From contig NZ_AP022584.1 in assembly GCF_010731675.1 (NCBI RefSeq), forward strand, positions 4,588,001-4,652,000: a DNA stretch of 64,000 bases. The letters run 5' to 3'. The position numbers were made by a program, and so were the translations under genes. The notes below the pieces were generated by a model. That model made no database searches, had not been told where the DNA came from, and saw only the letters and a list, made by a program, of their open reading frames with translations. The DNA is from Mycobacterium marseillense. GTDB taxonomy: Bacteria; Actinomycetota; Actinomycetes; Mycobacteriales; Mycobacteriaceae. Every line of letters begins with the position of its first letter. The first letter of the stretch is position 1. Positions 7,713 to 16,265 of this stretch are shown one piece after another.

Positions 7713-8852
7713 GTGCCTGAAGCCGTCATCGTGTCCGCCCTGCGTACCCCCATCGGCACCGCCCGTAAGGGCACCCTGCGCGACACCAGCGCGTTCGATC
7801 TGGCGCACCACGTCGTCACCGAAGCGGCAACGGATCTCGATCCGGCGCAGGTCGACGACGTGATCCTGGGCGAAGGCCTCTACGGCGGCGGTGTGCTGGC
7901 GCGCCACGCGGCCGTCACCGCGGGCCTGACCCAGGTGCCCGGCTTGGCCAACAATCGCCACTGCGCGGCGGGCCAGGCGGCCGTGCAGAGCGCGGCGGCG
8001 AGCGTGCGCGCGGGAATGGACCAACTCGTCATCGCCGGCGGCGTGAACTCGGCATCCACGTCGCCGCGGTCCCGGATGCAGGTGGACGGCGACTGGGTCG
8101 ACTGGTTCCCCCCGACCCACCCTGACCGCCCCGAAGCGCCCAACATGGACATGTCGATCACCGTCGGCTGGAACGCCGCCGTCAAGGCCGGTGTGAGCCG
8201 CGAGGAGATGGACGCCTGGGCCCTGCGTTCGCACCGCAACGCCATCGCCGCCATCGACGAGGGCCGGTTCAAGGAGGAGATCGTCCCCATCGACACCCCA
8301 CACGGGTTGTTCTCGGTCGACGAACACCCGCGGCGCGACACCAGCATGGAGAAGCTGGCCGCGCTCAAGCCACTGCACCCGGAAATCGAGGGCTTTTCCA
8401 TCACCGCGGGCAACGCCTGCGGCGCCAACGACGGGGCCGCGGCGTTGACGATCGCCAGCGACGGGCTCGGGCTGCCGGCGCTGGCCACCATCCGGTCCTG
8501 GGCGTCGGTCGGCGTCGACCCGGCGATCACCGGCCTGGCGCCGGTCGAGGCGATCCCGAAAGCGCTTGGCCGCGCGGGCCTTTCGGTCGGCGACGTGGAC
8601 CTGTTCGAAATTAACGAGGCCTTCGCGGCGATGTGCGTGGCCACCATCAAGCTCCTCGAGCTCGATCCCGAGAAGGTCAACGTCAGCGGCAGCGGCTGCT
8701 CGCTGGGGCATCCGGTCGCGGCGACCGGGGCCCGGATGCTGGTCACCCTGGTGCACGAATTGCGTCGCCGCGGCGGCGGGATCGCTGTCGCGGCGATGTG
8801 CGCGGGCGGTGGAATGGGCTCGGCGACGGTGATCGAGGTCGCGGCTCCATAA
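7713..8852 (+). CDS. Thiolase family acyl-CoA acyltransferase
   Basis: A 379-residue thiolase that should cleave a 3-ketoacyl-CoA (or condense acyl-CoAs). The nucleophilic Cys is in NRHCAAGQAA, and the other active-site motifs are NEAFAAM, GHPVAATGA and CAGGGMGSA, all intact. The GTG at 7713 has GGAGAAG upstream. It is probably co-transcribed with the MeaB-type GTPase 7 bp downstream and controlled by site B. The neighbouring ligase/dehydrogenase/hydratase operon could supply its substrate; a biosynthetic direction is less likely in this setting. Confidence 0.9.
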   Translation: MPEAVIVSALRTPIGTARKGTLRDTSAFDLAHHVVTEAATDLDPAQVDDVILGEGLYGGGVLARHAAVTAGLTQVPGLANNRHCAAGQAAVQSAAASVRAGMDQLVIAGGVNSASTSPRSRMQVDGDWVDWFPPTHPDRPEAPNMDMSITVGWNAAVKAGVSREEMDAWALRSHRNAIAAIDEGRFKEEIVPIDTPHGLFSVDEHPRRDTSMEKLAALKPLHPEIEGFSITAGNACGANDGAAALTIASDGLGLPALATIRSWASVGVDPAITGLAPVEAIPKALGRAGLSVGDVDLFEINEAFAAMCVATIKLLELDPEKVNVSGSGCSLGHPVAATGARMLVTLVHELRRRGGGIAVAAMCAGGGMGSATVIEVAAP

Positions 8853-8859
8853 TGCGTAC

Positions 8860-9747
8860 ATGACCATCGCTGAGCTGATTGACCGAGCGCGCAACGGATC
8901 TCCGCGCGCGGCGGGTCGGCTGCTCAGCCTCGTCGAGGGTGAGCAGCGCGACGAGGTCCTGGGGGCCATCGGGCCCGCGCCGGAGCGCATGGGGCCGGTC
9001 ATCGGCATCACCGGGCCGCCGGGCGCGGGCAAATCGACGACGGTCGCCGCCCTGGTCGGTGCCTACCGCACGCGGGGGTGCCGGGTGGCGGTGCTGGCCG
9101 TGGACCCGTCGTCGCCGTTCAGTGGCGGTGCGCTGCTGGGGGATCGAATTCGAATGGCCGCGCATATCAACGACTCCGACGTACTGATTCGCTCGGTGGC
9201 GACCCGGGGCCATCTCGGTGGGCTGGCCGCCGCGGTTCCGGCGGCGATCCGCCTGCTGGGCGCGATCGGCTACGACGTCGTCCTCCTCGAGACCGTCGGG
9301 GTGGGGCAGTCTGAGATCGAGATCGCCGCCGTCGCCGACCCGACCGTCGTGATCCTCAACCCTGGGGCGGGCGACGCCGTCCAGGCCGCCAAGGCCGGGG
9401 TGCTGGAAGTCGCCGACATCGTGGCGGTCAACAAGGCGGACCGGGACGGCGCCAAGCAGACGGTGCGCGACCTTCGGGCTGAGACCAGCGCCCCGATCGT
9501 CTCGCTGATCGCCGCCAAGGGTGAGGGCATCGAGGAGCTGATGGCCGTCATCGAGGACCATCGCCGCACCGACAGCCGCGCCCGGCGGCTGGCCCGTGCC
9601 CGCGCGCAGATCCTGTCGCTGGCCCAAACCCGGCTGCGGAGCCAACCCGATCTCGACCGGCTCGCCGAAGCCGTCGTCGACGGCGACCAGGACCCCTACA
9701 CGGCGGCCGATCGGCTGCTCTCCCCGCGCCCGCCTCAGTCGGACTGA
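8860..9747 (+). CDS. meaB: MeaB/ArgK-family GTPase (methylmalonyl-CoA mutase chaperone type)
   Basis: A G3E-type P-loop GTPase of 295 residues: Walker A GPPGAGKST at 52-60, AVDPSSPFSGGALLGDR, RSVATRGHLGG, ETVGVGQSE and the base-specificity motif NKAD. MeaB proteins guard adenosylcobalamin-dependent acyl-CoA mutases during cofactor loading. No mutase gene lies in this window, and the gene follows a thiolase, so it may serve a mutase encoded elsewhere, for example for propionyl- or branched-acyl-CoA disposal. It is slightly shorter than typical MeaB, mainly at the C-terminal dimer arm. It is close enough to the thiolase to share its promoter. Confidence 0.82.
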   Translation: MTIAELIDRARNGSPRAAGRLLSLVEGEQRDEVLGAIGPAPERMGPVIGITGPPGAGKSTTVAALVGAYRTRGCRVAVLAVDPSSPFSGGALLGDRIRMAAHINDSDVLIRSVATRGHLGGLAAAVPAAIRLLGAIGYDVVLLETVGVGQSEIEIAAVADPTVVILNPGAGDAVQAAKAGVLEVADIVAVNKADRDGAKQTVRDLRAETSAPIVSLIAAKGEGIEELMAVIEDHRRTDSRARRLARARAQILSLAQTRLRSQPDLDRLAEAVVDGDQDPYTAADRLLSPRPPQSD

Positions 9748-9757
9748 CGTCCGCTTG

Positions 9758-9773
9758 TCCCCCAATCGGGGGA
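9758..9773. promoter_or_regulatory. Inverted repeat TCCCCC-AATC-GGGGGA
   Basis: A perfect 6-4-6 inverted repeat 105 bp before the E1-alpha-like gene and just after the meaB stop. It could be an activator or repressor site, possibly for the NarL-type response regulator encoded at 10786-11439, or a terminator stem for meaB. No second copy was seen near the regulator's own promoter. Confidence 0.4.
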
Positions 9774-9842
9774 ACGGGCATTCATCACCTTTGCGGACCG
9801 ATCGGCGGAGGTGCGCCGCGCCCACTCGCCCTACGTTGAGCG

Positions 9843-9859
9843 TCAAGCAGATCGCTTGA
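9843..9859. promoter_or_regulatory. Inverted repeat TCAAGC-N5-GCTTGA before the E1-like gene
   Basis: A perfect 6-5-6 inverted repeat directly in front of the ribosome-binding site (ACGGAGGAGG, 9861-9870). It overlaps a shorter palindrome TTGAGCGTCAA (9836-9846). It is either an operator near the transcript start or a 5'-leader hairpin that could mask ribosome access. Confidence 0.4.
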
Positions 9860-9878
9860 GACGGAGGAGGTCCGGCAC

Positions 9879-10793
9879 ATGACTCACACACCCGCGATGC
9901 CGGCAGCATCTGGACACGACGACAGGCTGGAGCCGTATCGCCGGATGTGGGTCTTGCGGCTGCTCGACATGGCGCTGGAGGAGGCGCGCAGCGGCGGTCT
10001 GATCGACGAGGCGCCACGGAAGGAATTCGGGCAGGAGGCGGTGGCCGTCGGTACGGCTGCGGCGCTTCGCCCCGGTGACATCGTCAACGCCACCACCGCC
10101 CATGTCCGGCACGCTCAGCACGTCGGCCTGGCCCTGCCGCTGGGTCCGGTCATCGCCGAAATGATCGGCGCGCGGCGCAAAGCCGGCGGGGCGTCGCGCA
10201 AGACCGGGGCCGCCGATTGGAAGCAAGCGCTGGCCAACGAGAGCGTTCTGGGGCAGTCGACCCTGTTCGCCCTCGGTGACGCCAACGCGCAGCGGATGAC
10301 CGGTGAAGGAAAGGTCACGCTGTGTGTGATCGGCGGCTGCGACGCGCACTCCGTCGAATTCACCACGGCCGCAAAGATCGCCGCGACCTGGCGGCTGCCC
10401 GTGGTGTTCGTCGTGGAGAACATCCGCGGCGGGTCCAATGCGCGCCGCCGCGCCTACGAGACCGACGCGATGCCCATGCTGTCGGTCGATGGCAGGGACG
10501 TCGCCGCCATGAGCGCCTCGGTCGCCGAGGCGGTGCAACGAGCCAGCGCAGGCGGTGGCCCCACCCTCGTCGAGGCGATCACCTACCAGACGAATCACCC
10601 CGTGGCCATGGATCCGTTGGTCTTCGCGCGACGGCAGCTAATCGCCGATGGCGTCGACGTCGACCGGCTCTTCGAGGTGGAACGCGGGGCACGCCACCTG
10701 GTGGCCGAGGCGATGGCGTCCGCAAAGGCACTCGCCCGGGCGCAGCGGGCCGAGGCCATGCGCGACGCAAATCCCTGGTCGGCAGCTAGCTGA
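9879..10793 (+). CDS. E1-alpha-like thiamine diphosphate protein with altered cofactor motif
   Basis: A 304-residue protein aligned along its length with the alpha subunit of 2-oxoacid dehydrogenase E1: EFGQEAVAVGTAAALRPGD, a C-terminal half with AAKIAATWRLPVVFVVEN, and SVDGRDVAAM and GPTLVEAITYQ. The usual GDG...N thiamine-diphosphate/Mg motif reads GGCDA...ENI, and the usual HS.SDP phosphorylation-loop region reads NHPVAMDP. No E1-beta, E2 or E3 gene is adjacent. It may use a distant partner, or have lost catalysis. A strong Shine-Dalgarno supports the ATG. Its end overlaps the end of the convergent response regulator by 8 bp. Confidence 0.72.
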   Translation: MTHTPAMPAASGHDDRLEPYRRMWVLRLLDMALEEARSGGLIDEAPRKEFGQEAVAVGTAAALRPGDIVNATTAHVRHAQHVGLALPLGPVIAEMIGARRKAGGASRKTGAADWKQALANESVLGQSTLFALGDANAQRMTGEGKVTLCVIGGCDAHSVEFTTAAKIAATWRLPVVFVVENIRGGSNARRRAYETDAMPMLSVDGRDVAAMSASVAEAVQRASAGGGPTLVEAITYQTNHPVAMDPLVFARRQLIADGVDVDRLFEVERGARHLVAEAMASAKALARAQRAEAMRDANPWSAAS

Positions 10794-11439
10794 GCAGACC
10801 TTGCCGCATTGCCTCAGCGACCGCGGCCGCGCGATCGCTGACGCCGAGCTTCTCGTATAGGCGCTGCACATGCGTTTTGACCGTCGAGGGGGCCACGTAG
10901 AGCTCACCCGCGATCGCCGGGATGCTCTGTCCGCGCGCGATCCGGTTGAGGACTTCACGCTCTCGCGCACTCAGCACGGGCGCCGACGGTTCCGCGCGCT
11001 GGCGGATTTGTGCGGCGAGGCCGCCGACGAGGGTGGGGGCCACGACGTCGCGACCCTGCGCGCAGTCGAGCACGGCCTTGACGATCTCGCTGCGCGTGGA
11101 GTCCTTCAGCACGAACCCGGCGGCGCCCTGCTGCAGCGCCTGGTACACGATCGCCGACTCGTCGTGCGCCGAGATCAGCAACACCCGCGTCGCCAGGCCC
11201 TGGGTTCGCACCGCCGCCGCCACCTGCGCGCCGTCCAGGCCGGGCATCCGGTAGTCGAGCAGCGCGACGTCGGGTTGGTGCGTCTTGATCAATTCCAATG
11301 CCGCAGAGCCATCTTCCGCCTCGGCGACGACGTTGACCGAGCCGCTCGACGACAAGGCGCGCACCACGCCCTCACGAAAGAGCGGATGGTCATCGGCGAC
11401 GACCACCCGTACCGTCTCGGGGGCAGCCGCGCCAACCAT
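10786..11439 (-). CDS. NarL/FixJ-family response regulator
   Basis: A 217-residue two-component regulator. The receiver domain has the acidic pocket ADDHPLF (D16, D17), the phospho-acceptor D62 in LLDYRMPG and the conserved Lys in VLKDS. A LuxR-type helix-turn-helix follows (LSAREREVLNRIARGQS ... STVKTHVQRLYEKLGV). The ATG at 11439 gives a compact receiver start; a longer frame upstream adds 52 low-value residues. It diverges from the sensor kinase gene, so the two very likely form a phosphorelay. Targets are unknown; the palindrome at 9758 and the adjacent E1-like gene are candidates. Confidence 0.9.
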   Translation of the reverse strand: MVGAAAPETVRVVVADDHPLFREGVVRALSSSGSVNVVAEAEDGSAALELIKTHQPDVALLDYRMPGLDGAQVAAAVRTQGLATRVLLISAHDESAIVYQALQQGAAGFVLKDSTRSEIVKAVLDCAQGRDVVAPTLVGGLAAQIRQRAEPSAPVLSAREREVLNRIARGQSIPAIAGELYVAPSTVKTHVQRLYEKLGVSDRAAAVAEAMRQGLLS

Positions 11440-11495
11440 GGCGGCCAGTGTAGCGGTTTGCCGAGCACCGGCGTCCGCCTTTTCTGGGTCGGCCG

Positions 11496-12773
11496 ATGAG
11501 TCATTTTCCAGTTTGCTTCGGGCCGGTTTGCGCCGATGAGTACGGTGATCGGGTGGCAGGTGCCGGTGACGCCGAACTGGAACGGGTGCGCACAATTCAT
11601 CAATTGCGCTCGTATCGAATCGGCTCGGTGCTGCGGATCGGTGTGGTGGGCCTGATGGTCGCGGCCATGATTATCGGCACCGACCGGCACGAGTGGCCGC
11701 GGGAGAGCATGCTGATCGTCCTGTACGCGTGCGTCGCATTCTGCGCGGCGGCGTTGGCCTTCGCTCCGTTCCGGCGATGGATCGGGATGGGCCGATTGGT
11801 CGCGATCGGCCGGCTGGAGCCGTTTGCGTTCACCGTCATCGACATCGTCGCGCTGACGGTCTTTCAGCTGCTGTCCACCAATGGGGTCTACCCCCTGCTG
11901 ATCATGGCCATGTTGCCGGTCCTGTTGGGGCTCGACGTCTCGTCGCGTCGGGCGGCGGTGGTGCTCATCTTCTCGATGCTCGGGTTCGCGATTGCCGTGC
12001 TGCAAGATCCGGTGATGACGAGCGCGGTCCGATTGCCGGAGGCGGGTTTTCGCTTCCTGCTCTATGCGTTCCTGTGCTGCGCGGCCTTCTTGGTGGTGCG
12101 TATCGAGGAGCGGCATACGCGCTCGGTGGCCGGGCTGAGCGCCTTGCGGGAGGAACTGCTGGCCCAGACGATGACCGCCTCGGACGAGGCGGCGCGCCGG
12201 ATCTCGGAGTTCATTCACGACGGGCCCCTGCAAGACATCCTGGCGGTGCGTCAAGAGCTCGTCGAACTGGACACCGCAATCCCGGGCGATGAGCGCATCG
12301 GCCGGGCGTCGGCCGGCTTGCAGCTGGCCTCGGAACGACTGCGGCAGGCCACTTTCGAGCTGCATCCGGCGGTTCTCGAGCAGGTCGGCTTGGGCGCCGC
12401 GGTCCAGCAGCTGGCGGAGCTCAACGCGCGGCGTTCCGGCATCGAGATCTCCACGGACATCGACTATCCCGGGCGCAGCGCCATCGATCCCGTGGTGTTC
12501 GGGATGGTACGTGAACTGCTGTCCAACGTCGTGCAGCATTCCGGGGCCCGCAACGCGTCGGTCAGGCTCGGGATCACCGAGGGGACCTGCGTCTTGCATG
12601 TGGTCGACGATGGCGTGGGATTCAGCCGCGAGACCGTGATGCGTCGTCTGGGCGAGGGGCACATCGGCCTGGCGTCACACCGCGCACGAGTGGAGGCCGC
12701 CGGGGGAGCGACGGTCTTTCTCGATGTCCCGGTGGGCACTCACGTGTGCGTCGAAGTGCCGCTCAAGGACTGA
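11496..12773 (+). CDS. Membrane sensor histidine kinase (HisKA_3 type)
   Basis: About five to six N-terminal membrane segments (first around IGSVLRIGVVGLMVAAMIIG, last around FRFLLYAFLCCAAFLVV) lead to a HisKA_3 dimerisation helix with the phospho-acceptor H241 in EFIHDGPLQDIL. A compact ATPase domain follows: N box RELLSNVVQHSGA, G box DDGVGF, then GEGHIGLAS. No periplasmic sensor domain is apparent, so it may sense the membrane or an intramembrane signal. It is divergent from its probable partner regulator. The ATG at 11496 is weakly supported; the GTG at 11553 is a possible alternative. Confidence 0.88.
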   Translation: MSHFPVCFGPVCADEYGDRVAGAGDAELERVRTIHQLRSYRIGSVLRIGVVGLMVAAMIIGTDRHEWPRESMLIVLYACVAFCAAALAFAPFRRWIGMGRLVAIGRLEPFAFTVIDIVALTVFQLLSTNGVYPLLIMAMLPVLLGLDVSSRRAAVVLIFSMLGFAIAVLQDPVMTSAVRLPEAGFRFLLYAFLCCAAFLVVRIEERHTRSVAGLSALREELLAQTMTASDEAARRISEFIHDGPLQDILAVRQELVELDTAIPGDERIGRASAGLQLASERLRQATFELHPAVLEQVGLGAAVQQLAELNARRSGIEISTDIDYPGRSAIDPVVFGMVRELLSNVVQHSGARNASVRLGITEGTCVLHVVDDGVGFSRETVMRRLGEGHIGLASHRARVEAAGGATVFLDVPVGTHVCVEVPLKD

Positions 12774-12943
12774 CCGCGCCGGGTCGGCGGTGGGACCGTT
12801 TGGGTGGTCACACGCGTCGCGTGGGCACTAGTTTCGCTGGCATGAAGTGAGTGTGAATTGCGCTATCACCGGCGCTAGCAGATTTGAGACTCGCCTATTG
12901 GTCGGGAACGCAGCCGGTATGGCGGCTAACAAAGGCCCACGTC
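12774..12943. other. Gap between convergent genes, no gene seen
   Basis: 170 bp between the kinase stop and the methyltransferase stop. I see no convincing coding frame. A short inverted repeat (CACGCG-T-CGCGTG near 12818-12830) is too tight for a hairpin loop. The base composition becomes visibly more AT-rich toward 12900. Confidence 0.35.
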
Positions 12944-13687
12944 TCAGTCGCAATCAGTGATGAGAAGGCGGTAGCCGGCGTCGAGCTGTTGTTTCTCCAG
13001 TAGTTCCGGGTGTCGTCGTTGCCATCGTCCGGAGCGCAGGTCGGCCTCGAGCCGGCCCAGTCCTTCGGCCAAGGCGCCCTGATCGGCATAGGCCAGCATG
13101 GAGATGCCCGCGCGGACGGTGGCGTCAAGGTAGGCCGCTGGCCGGCGCCAAAAGGCGGCGCCGAATCCGTCGGTGCAGTCATGCGGTATGGGCACGGTGT
13201 GCACCTGGGCACCGCCCAACAGCTCCACCAGTCGTTCGATCGGTACGTACAGCGCCTTGTTGATCCGAGCGGCGGCGGGCAGATATTCACGCAGCAACCA
13301 GAAGTCGTCGATCACCGCCTGATCCCAGGTGAAAACCACGACTCGGTGGCGGCTGACCCGGCGCAGCTCGCCGATCCCGGCGGGCAGATCGCTCCAGTGG
13401 TGCACGGTCAACAACGCCATTGCGGCGTCAACGCACTTGTCCCGCAGCGGCAATGCCTCCGCCACGGCCTGCACACACGGCGCCGCTCGCGGTGAACGCT
13501 GGGCGAGCATCACCAGGCTGGGTTCGATCGCGACGACGGTCTGGGCCGGTTCATACGAGCCGGTGCCCGCCCCGACGTTGACGACGGTGTCCATCGCGGC
13601 GAGTGCCTCTCGCACTTGCGAAGCGATCCGCGGGTCGGGTCGACGGGTGCTGCGATAGGTGGTGCCGATCCGGTCGTAGGCAACCAT
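12944..13687 (-). CDS. Class I SAM-dependent methyltransferase
   Basis: A 247-residue protein of the Methyltransf_11 type. Motif I is VVNVGAGTGSYE (about residues 35-46), the acidic residue after beta-2 is in VVAIEPS, and the motif around VDAAMALLTVHHWSDL is typical of UbiE-like enzymes. The substrate cannot be inferred. The gene is convergent with the kinase and divergent from the amidotransferase-like gene at 13849, with about 160 bp between them. Confidence 0.85.
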   Translation of the reverse strand: MVAYDRIGTTYRSTRRPDPRIASQVREALAAMDTVVNVGAGTGSYEPAQTVVAIEPSLVMLAQRSPRAAPCVQAVAEALPLRDKCVDAAMALLTVHHWSDLPAGIGELRRVSRHRVVVFTWDQAVIDDFWLLREYLPAAARINKALYVPIERLVELLGGAQVHTVPIPHDCTDGFGAAFWRRPAAYLDATVRAGISMLAYADQGALAEGLGRLEADLRSGRWQRRHPELLEKQQLDAGYRLLITDCD

Positions 13688-13848
13688 CGATTCAGAATGA
13701 CGCAGGCGAGTCCTATTCCGCCAGCATGACCGTGAATTTCAGCAGCACCAGTGGCCGTCGGGGGCATACGCTTCTCGACCCGAAAACAATTTGCGTGTAG
13801 CAACATGGGCTGCCACCCTTGAGAGGCCTCAGCACGAAAGAGCCAGCG

Positions 13849-14568
13849 ATGAAAGACCCGTTAAACATCACGGTGATCGGCGATTTCGACAGCTCCTATG
13901 CGCCACATATTGCCACCAACAACGCGATAAACCATTCAGCGAAGTTGCTCGGCGTACAAGCCGCCGCAACTTGGCTGGCCACCGAATCGCTCGAAACGGA
14001 CCTCCGGCCGGTCAAGATTGCGGATGCGTTGTGGTGCGCTCCCGGCAGCCCTTACCGTAGCTTGCGCGGAGTGCTTGCCGCGTTGCGCTTCGGGCGCGAA
14101 AGCCATGTGCCAACGTTGGGTACATGTGGTGGATACCAGCACATCGTTCTTGAATTCGCACGCAACGTACTCGGCTTCCAAGACGCGCAACATGCCGAAT
14201 ACGACCCGTACAGGTCTCGTCTGTTCATCTCATCGCTGACGTGTTCGCTGGTGGGGCTGACCATGCCGGTCAACCTCGAGCCGGGAACCCTGACCGCGAA
14301 GTGCTATGGGAAGCGACGTATTTTCGAAAAGTACTACTGCAACTTTGGATTGAATAGGGCCTATCGAACAGCGCTGGAGGAAGGTGGGCTGCGCGTCACC
14401 GGACTCGACGATGATGACGAAGCTCGCGTCCTTGAGCTACCGGACCACCCGTACTACATCGCCACATTGTTTGTTCCACAGAATCGCTCGACCGTCGAGG
14501 AACCACATCCGCTCGTGACACGACTGTTGTCCGAGGCGGCCAACCGCAAACTTGCCGCGCAGCACTAA
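13849..14568 (+). CDS. Stand-alone CTP synthase-type glutamine amidotransferase domain
   Basis: A 239-residue protein matching only the C-terminal GATase domain of CTP synthase. It resembles the family annotated as 'CTP synthase C-terminal region-related (seleno)protein'. Present are NITVIGDFDSSY, WCAPGSPYRS and the nucleophile elbow GTCGGYQH with C93. The usual triad segment QFHPEF is replaced by LFVPQN, so the His and Glu are missing and normal glutaminase activity is doubtful. Sampled stretches are about 53% GC (14281-14340), well below the neighbourhood, suggesting transfer. The ATG at 13849 starts directly at the domain; a start ten codons earlier is possible. Role unknown. Confidence 0.78.
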   Translation: MKDPLNITVIGDFDSSYAPHIATNNAINHSAKLLGVQAAATWLATESLETDLRPVKIADALWCAPGSPYRSLRGVLAALRFGRESHVPTLGTCGGYQHIVLEFARNVLGFQDAQHAEYDPYRSRLFISSLTCSLVGLTMPVNLEPGTLTAKCYGKRRIFEKYYCNFGLNRAYRTALEEGGLRVTGLDDDDEARVLELPDHPYYIATLFVPQNRSTVEEPHPLVTRLLSEAANRKLAAQH

Positions 14569-14622
14569 CAACTTAGGTCGCGACCGACGCTGTAATAGCC
14601 CTCGCTCGCTGCCCACGGCCGG

Positions 14623-16239
14623 TTACTTCAGGTCGACGGACTTCCCGGTCGCGGCGGTGTGGCCCGCGCGGTAGCCGAAAACCATTGCCGGACCTAGTGT
14701 TCCGCCCGCGCCGCCGTAGGCCCGCCCGGTCACACCGCCCATTGCGTTGCCGGCGGCGAAAAGCCCCGGTATCGGCTCGCCGCCGACGTGCAGGACGCGC
14801 GCGTCGTGATCGGTGCGCGGGCCGCCCTTGGTGCCCATCGCACCGATGCTCACCGGCACCGCGTAGTACGGGGCGGTGTCGATCGGGCCGAGCGTCTTGC
14901 CGGCCTGCGTCGTCGCGCTGTCGTCACCCCAGTAGCCGTCGTAAGCGCTGGAACCCCGCCCGAAGTCGGGGTCTTCGCCGGCGGCCACGTGACGGTTCCA
15001 GCTCTCGACGGTGCGGGCCAGGCCGCCCGGATCGATACCGGTCTTGGCGGCCAGCTCGGCGAGGTCCGCCGACTCGCAGAACCATTCCGGGACGGACTGT
15101 CCCGGCTCGACGCCGAGAAATCCGTAGCGCTGTAGGTGAACCGAATCGAACACCATCCATCCGCGATCGTTGACGTACCCGCCGCGAGGATCCAGGTAAT
15201 GGAAGGCGCCGGCCATCGAGTTGTAGTCGCAGGCCTCGTTGACGAAGCGCTGCCCCGCGGAGTTGACGATGATGCTGCGCGGTCGCGTTCGTTCCAGACG
15301 CACGCTGCGGCTGCGTGGCTTGCCCTCGATGGTGTCGCCCGGGATCTGGACGATCGGCACCCACCACGCCTCGCCCATGTTGGCCAGGTCGGCGCCGTGG
15401 GCCATCGCCATGCGCAGCCCGTCGCCGGTGTTGTTGGGTGGCGAGACCGCCCCGTGCATGGGGCCGCGCAGAAAGGCTTGTGCCAGAGCGGGATCCCACT
15501 CGAAGCCGCCGGTGCCCAGGATGACACCGCGCCGGGCGCGGACGCTGATCGTGCGCTCCGGCAGGGCGACGCGCACGCCGGTCACCTCTGACCCCTCGGT
15601 GATGAGTTCCTCGGCCCTCGCGTTGGTGTGGGGGGTCACCCCGGCGTCCAGCAGACCCTTCAGCAGCCCCGCGATCAGCGCGGTGCCCGCGACGCACAGG
15701 TGGCCAGTGCGTTCGTCGATCGCCGCGTGCAGGCGTGCCCTGGTCTCGGCATCGAAACCCACGTTGGACCAGTCGGCCGGGAAAGACGTGATCTGCGTTG
15801 CCCATTCGCCCAGTTGGGCCAGATCGAACGGGGCGGCGCTCAGCGATCGGCCGCCTGTCGGTTGTCCGCCCGGCAACTCCGGCCGATAGTCGGGGAAGCC
15901 CGTCGCGATCTCGAACTGCAAGCCGCTGTGCGCCTCGATGAAGTCGAGCATCGCCGGGCCAGTGCGCACAAACGTCTCGACCAGCTCGTCGTCCATCGAG
16001 CCGAGCGACTGGGCGCGCAGATATTTGAGCGCGTCGGCGGGCGTCAATTCGCCGTCGGGAGAACGGTTATGGGCGGGGATCCACACGATGCCGCCCGACA
16101 CGGCGGTGGTCCCGCCGACCGTCGCGGCCTTTTCGTAAACCTCCACCGATGCGCCCGCCACGACCGCGGTCAGCGCGGCGGTGAGCCCCGCGCCGCCACT
16201 GCCGAGCACGACGACATCGACTTCGTGATCCCATGGCAT
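14623..16239 (-). CDS. FAD-dependent dehydrogenase, 3-ketosteroid delta-1-dehydrogenase-like
   Basis: A 538-residue flavoprotein of the fumarate reductase/KstD family. It has the Rossmann motif VVVLGSGGAGLTAALTA at the N-terminus, GGTTAVSGGIVWIP next, a GTGGFEWD segment near the middle, and a C-terminal FAD motif GRAYGGAGGTLGPAMVFGYR. The family dehydrogenates ring ketones such as 3-ketosteroids or reduces enoates. It lies downstream of the IclR gene on the same strand (26 bp), so it may be co-transcribed with it. A related flavoprotein (20519-22258) lies in the divergent operon, so two ring dehydrogenases share one control region. Confidence 0.85.
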   Translation of the reverse strand: MPWDHEVDVVVLGSGGAGLTAALTAVVAGASVEVYEKAATVGGTTAVSGGIVWIPAHNRSPDGELTPADALKYLRAQSLGSMDDELVETFVRTGPAMLDFIEAHSGLQFEIATGFPDYRPELPGGQPTGGRSLSAAPFDLAQLGEWATQITSFPADWSNVGFDAETRARLHAAIDERTGHLCVAGTALIAGLLKGLLDAGVTPHTNARAEELITEGSEVTGVRVALPERTISVRARRGVILGTGGFEWDPALAQAFLRGPMHGAVSPPNNTGDGLRMAMAHGADLANMGEAWWVPIVQIPGDTIEGKPRSRSVRLERTRPRSIIVNSAGQRFVNEACDYNSMAGAFHYLDPRGGYVNDRGWMVFDSVHLQRYGFLGVEPGQSVPEWFCESADLAELAAKTGIDPGGLARTVESWNRHVAAGEDPDFGRGSSAYDGYWGDDSATTQAGKTLGPIDTAPYYAVPVSIGAMGTKGGPRTDHDARVLHVGGEPIPGLFAAGNAMGGVTGRAYGGAGGTLGPAMVFGYRAGHTAATGKSVDLK

Positions 16240-16265
16240 GGACTGCTATCCCTTCAGTTCAGTGG

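Noticed and set aside
12895..13290. An overlapping minus-strand frame of 131 codons near the methyltransferase
   Set aside because: It is a shifted frame of the methyltransferase, which has the SAM motifs in its own frame.
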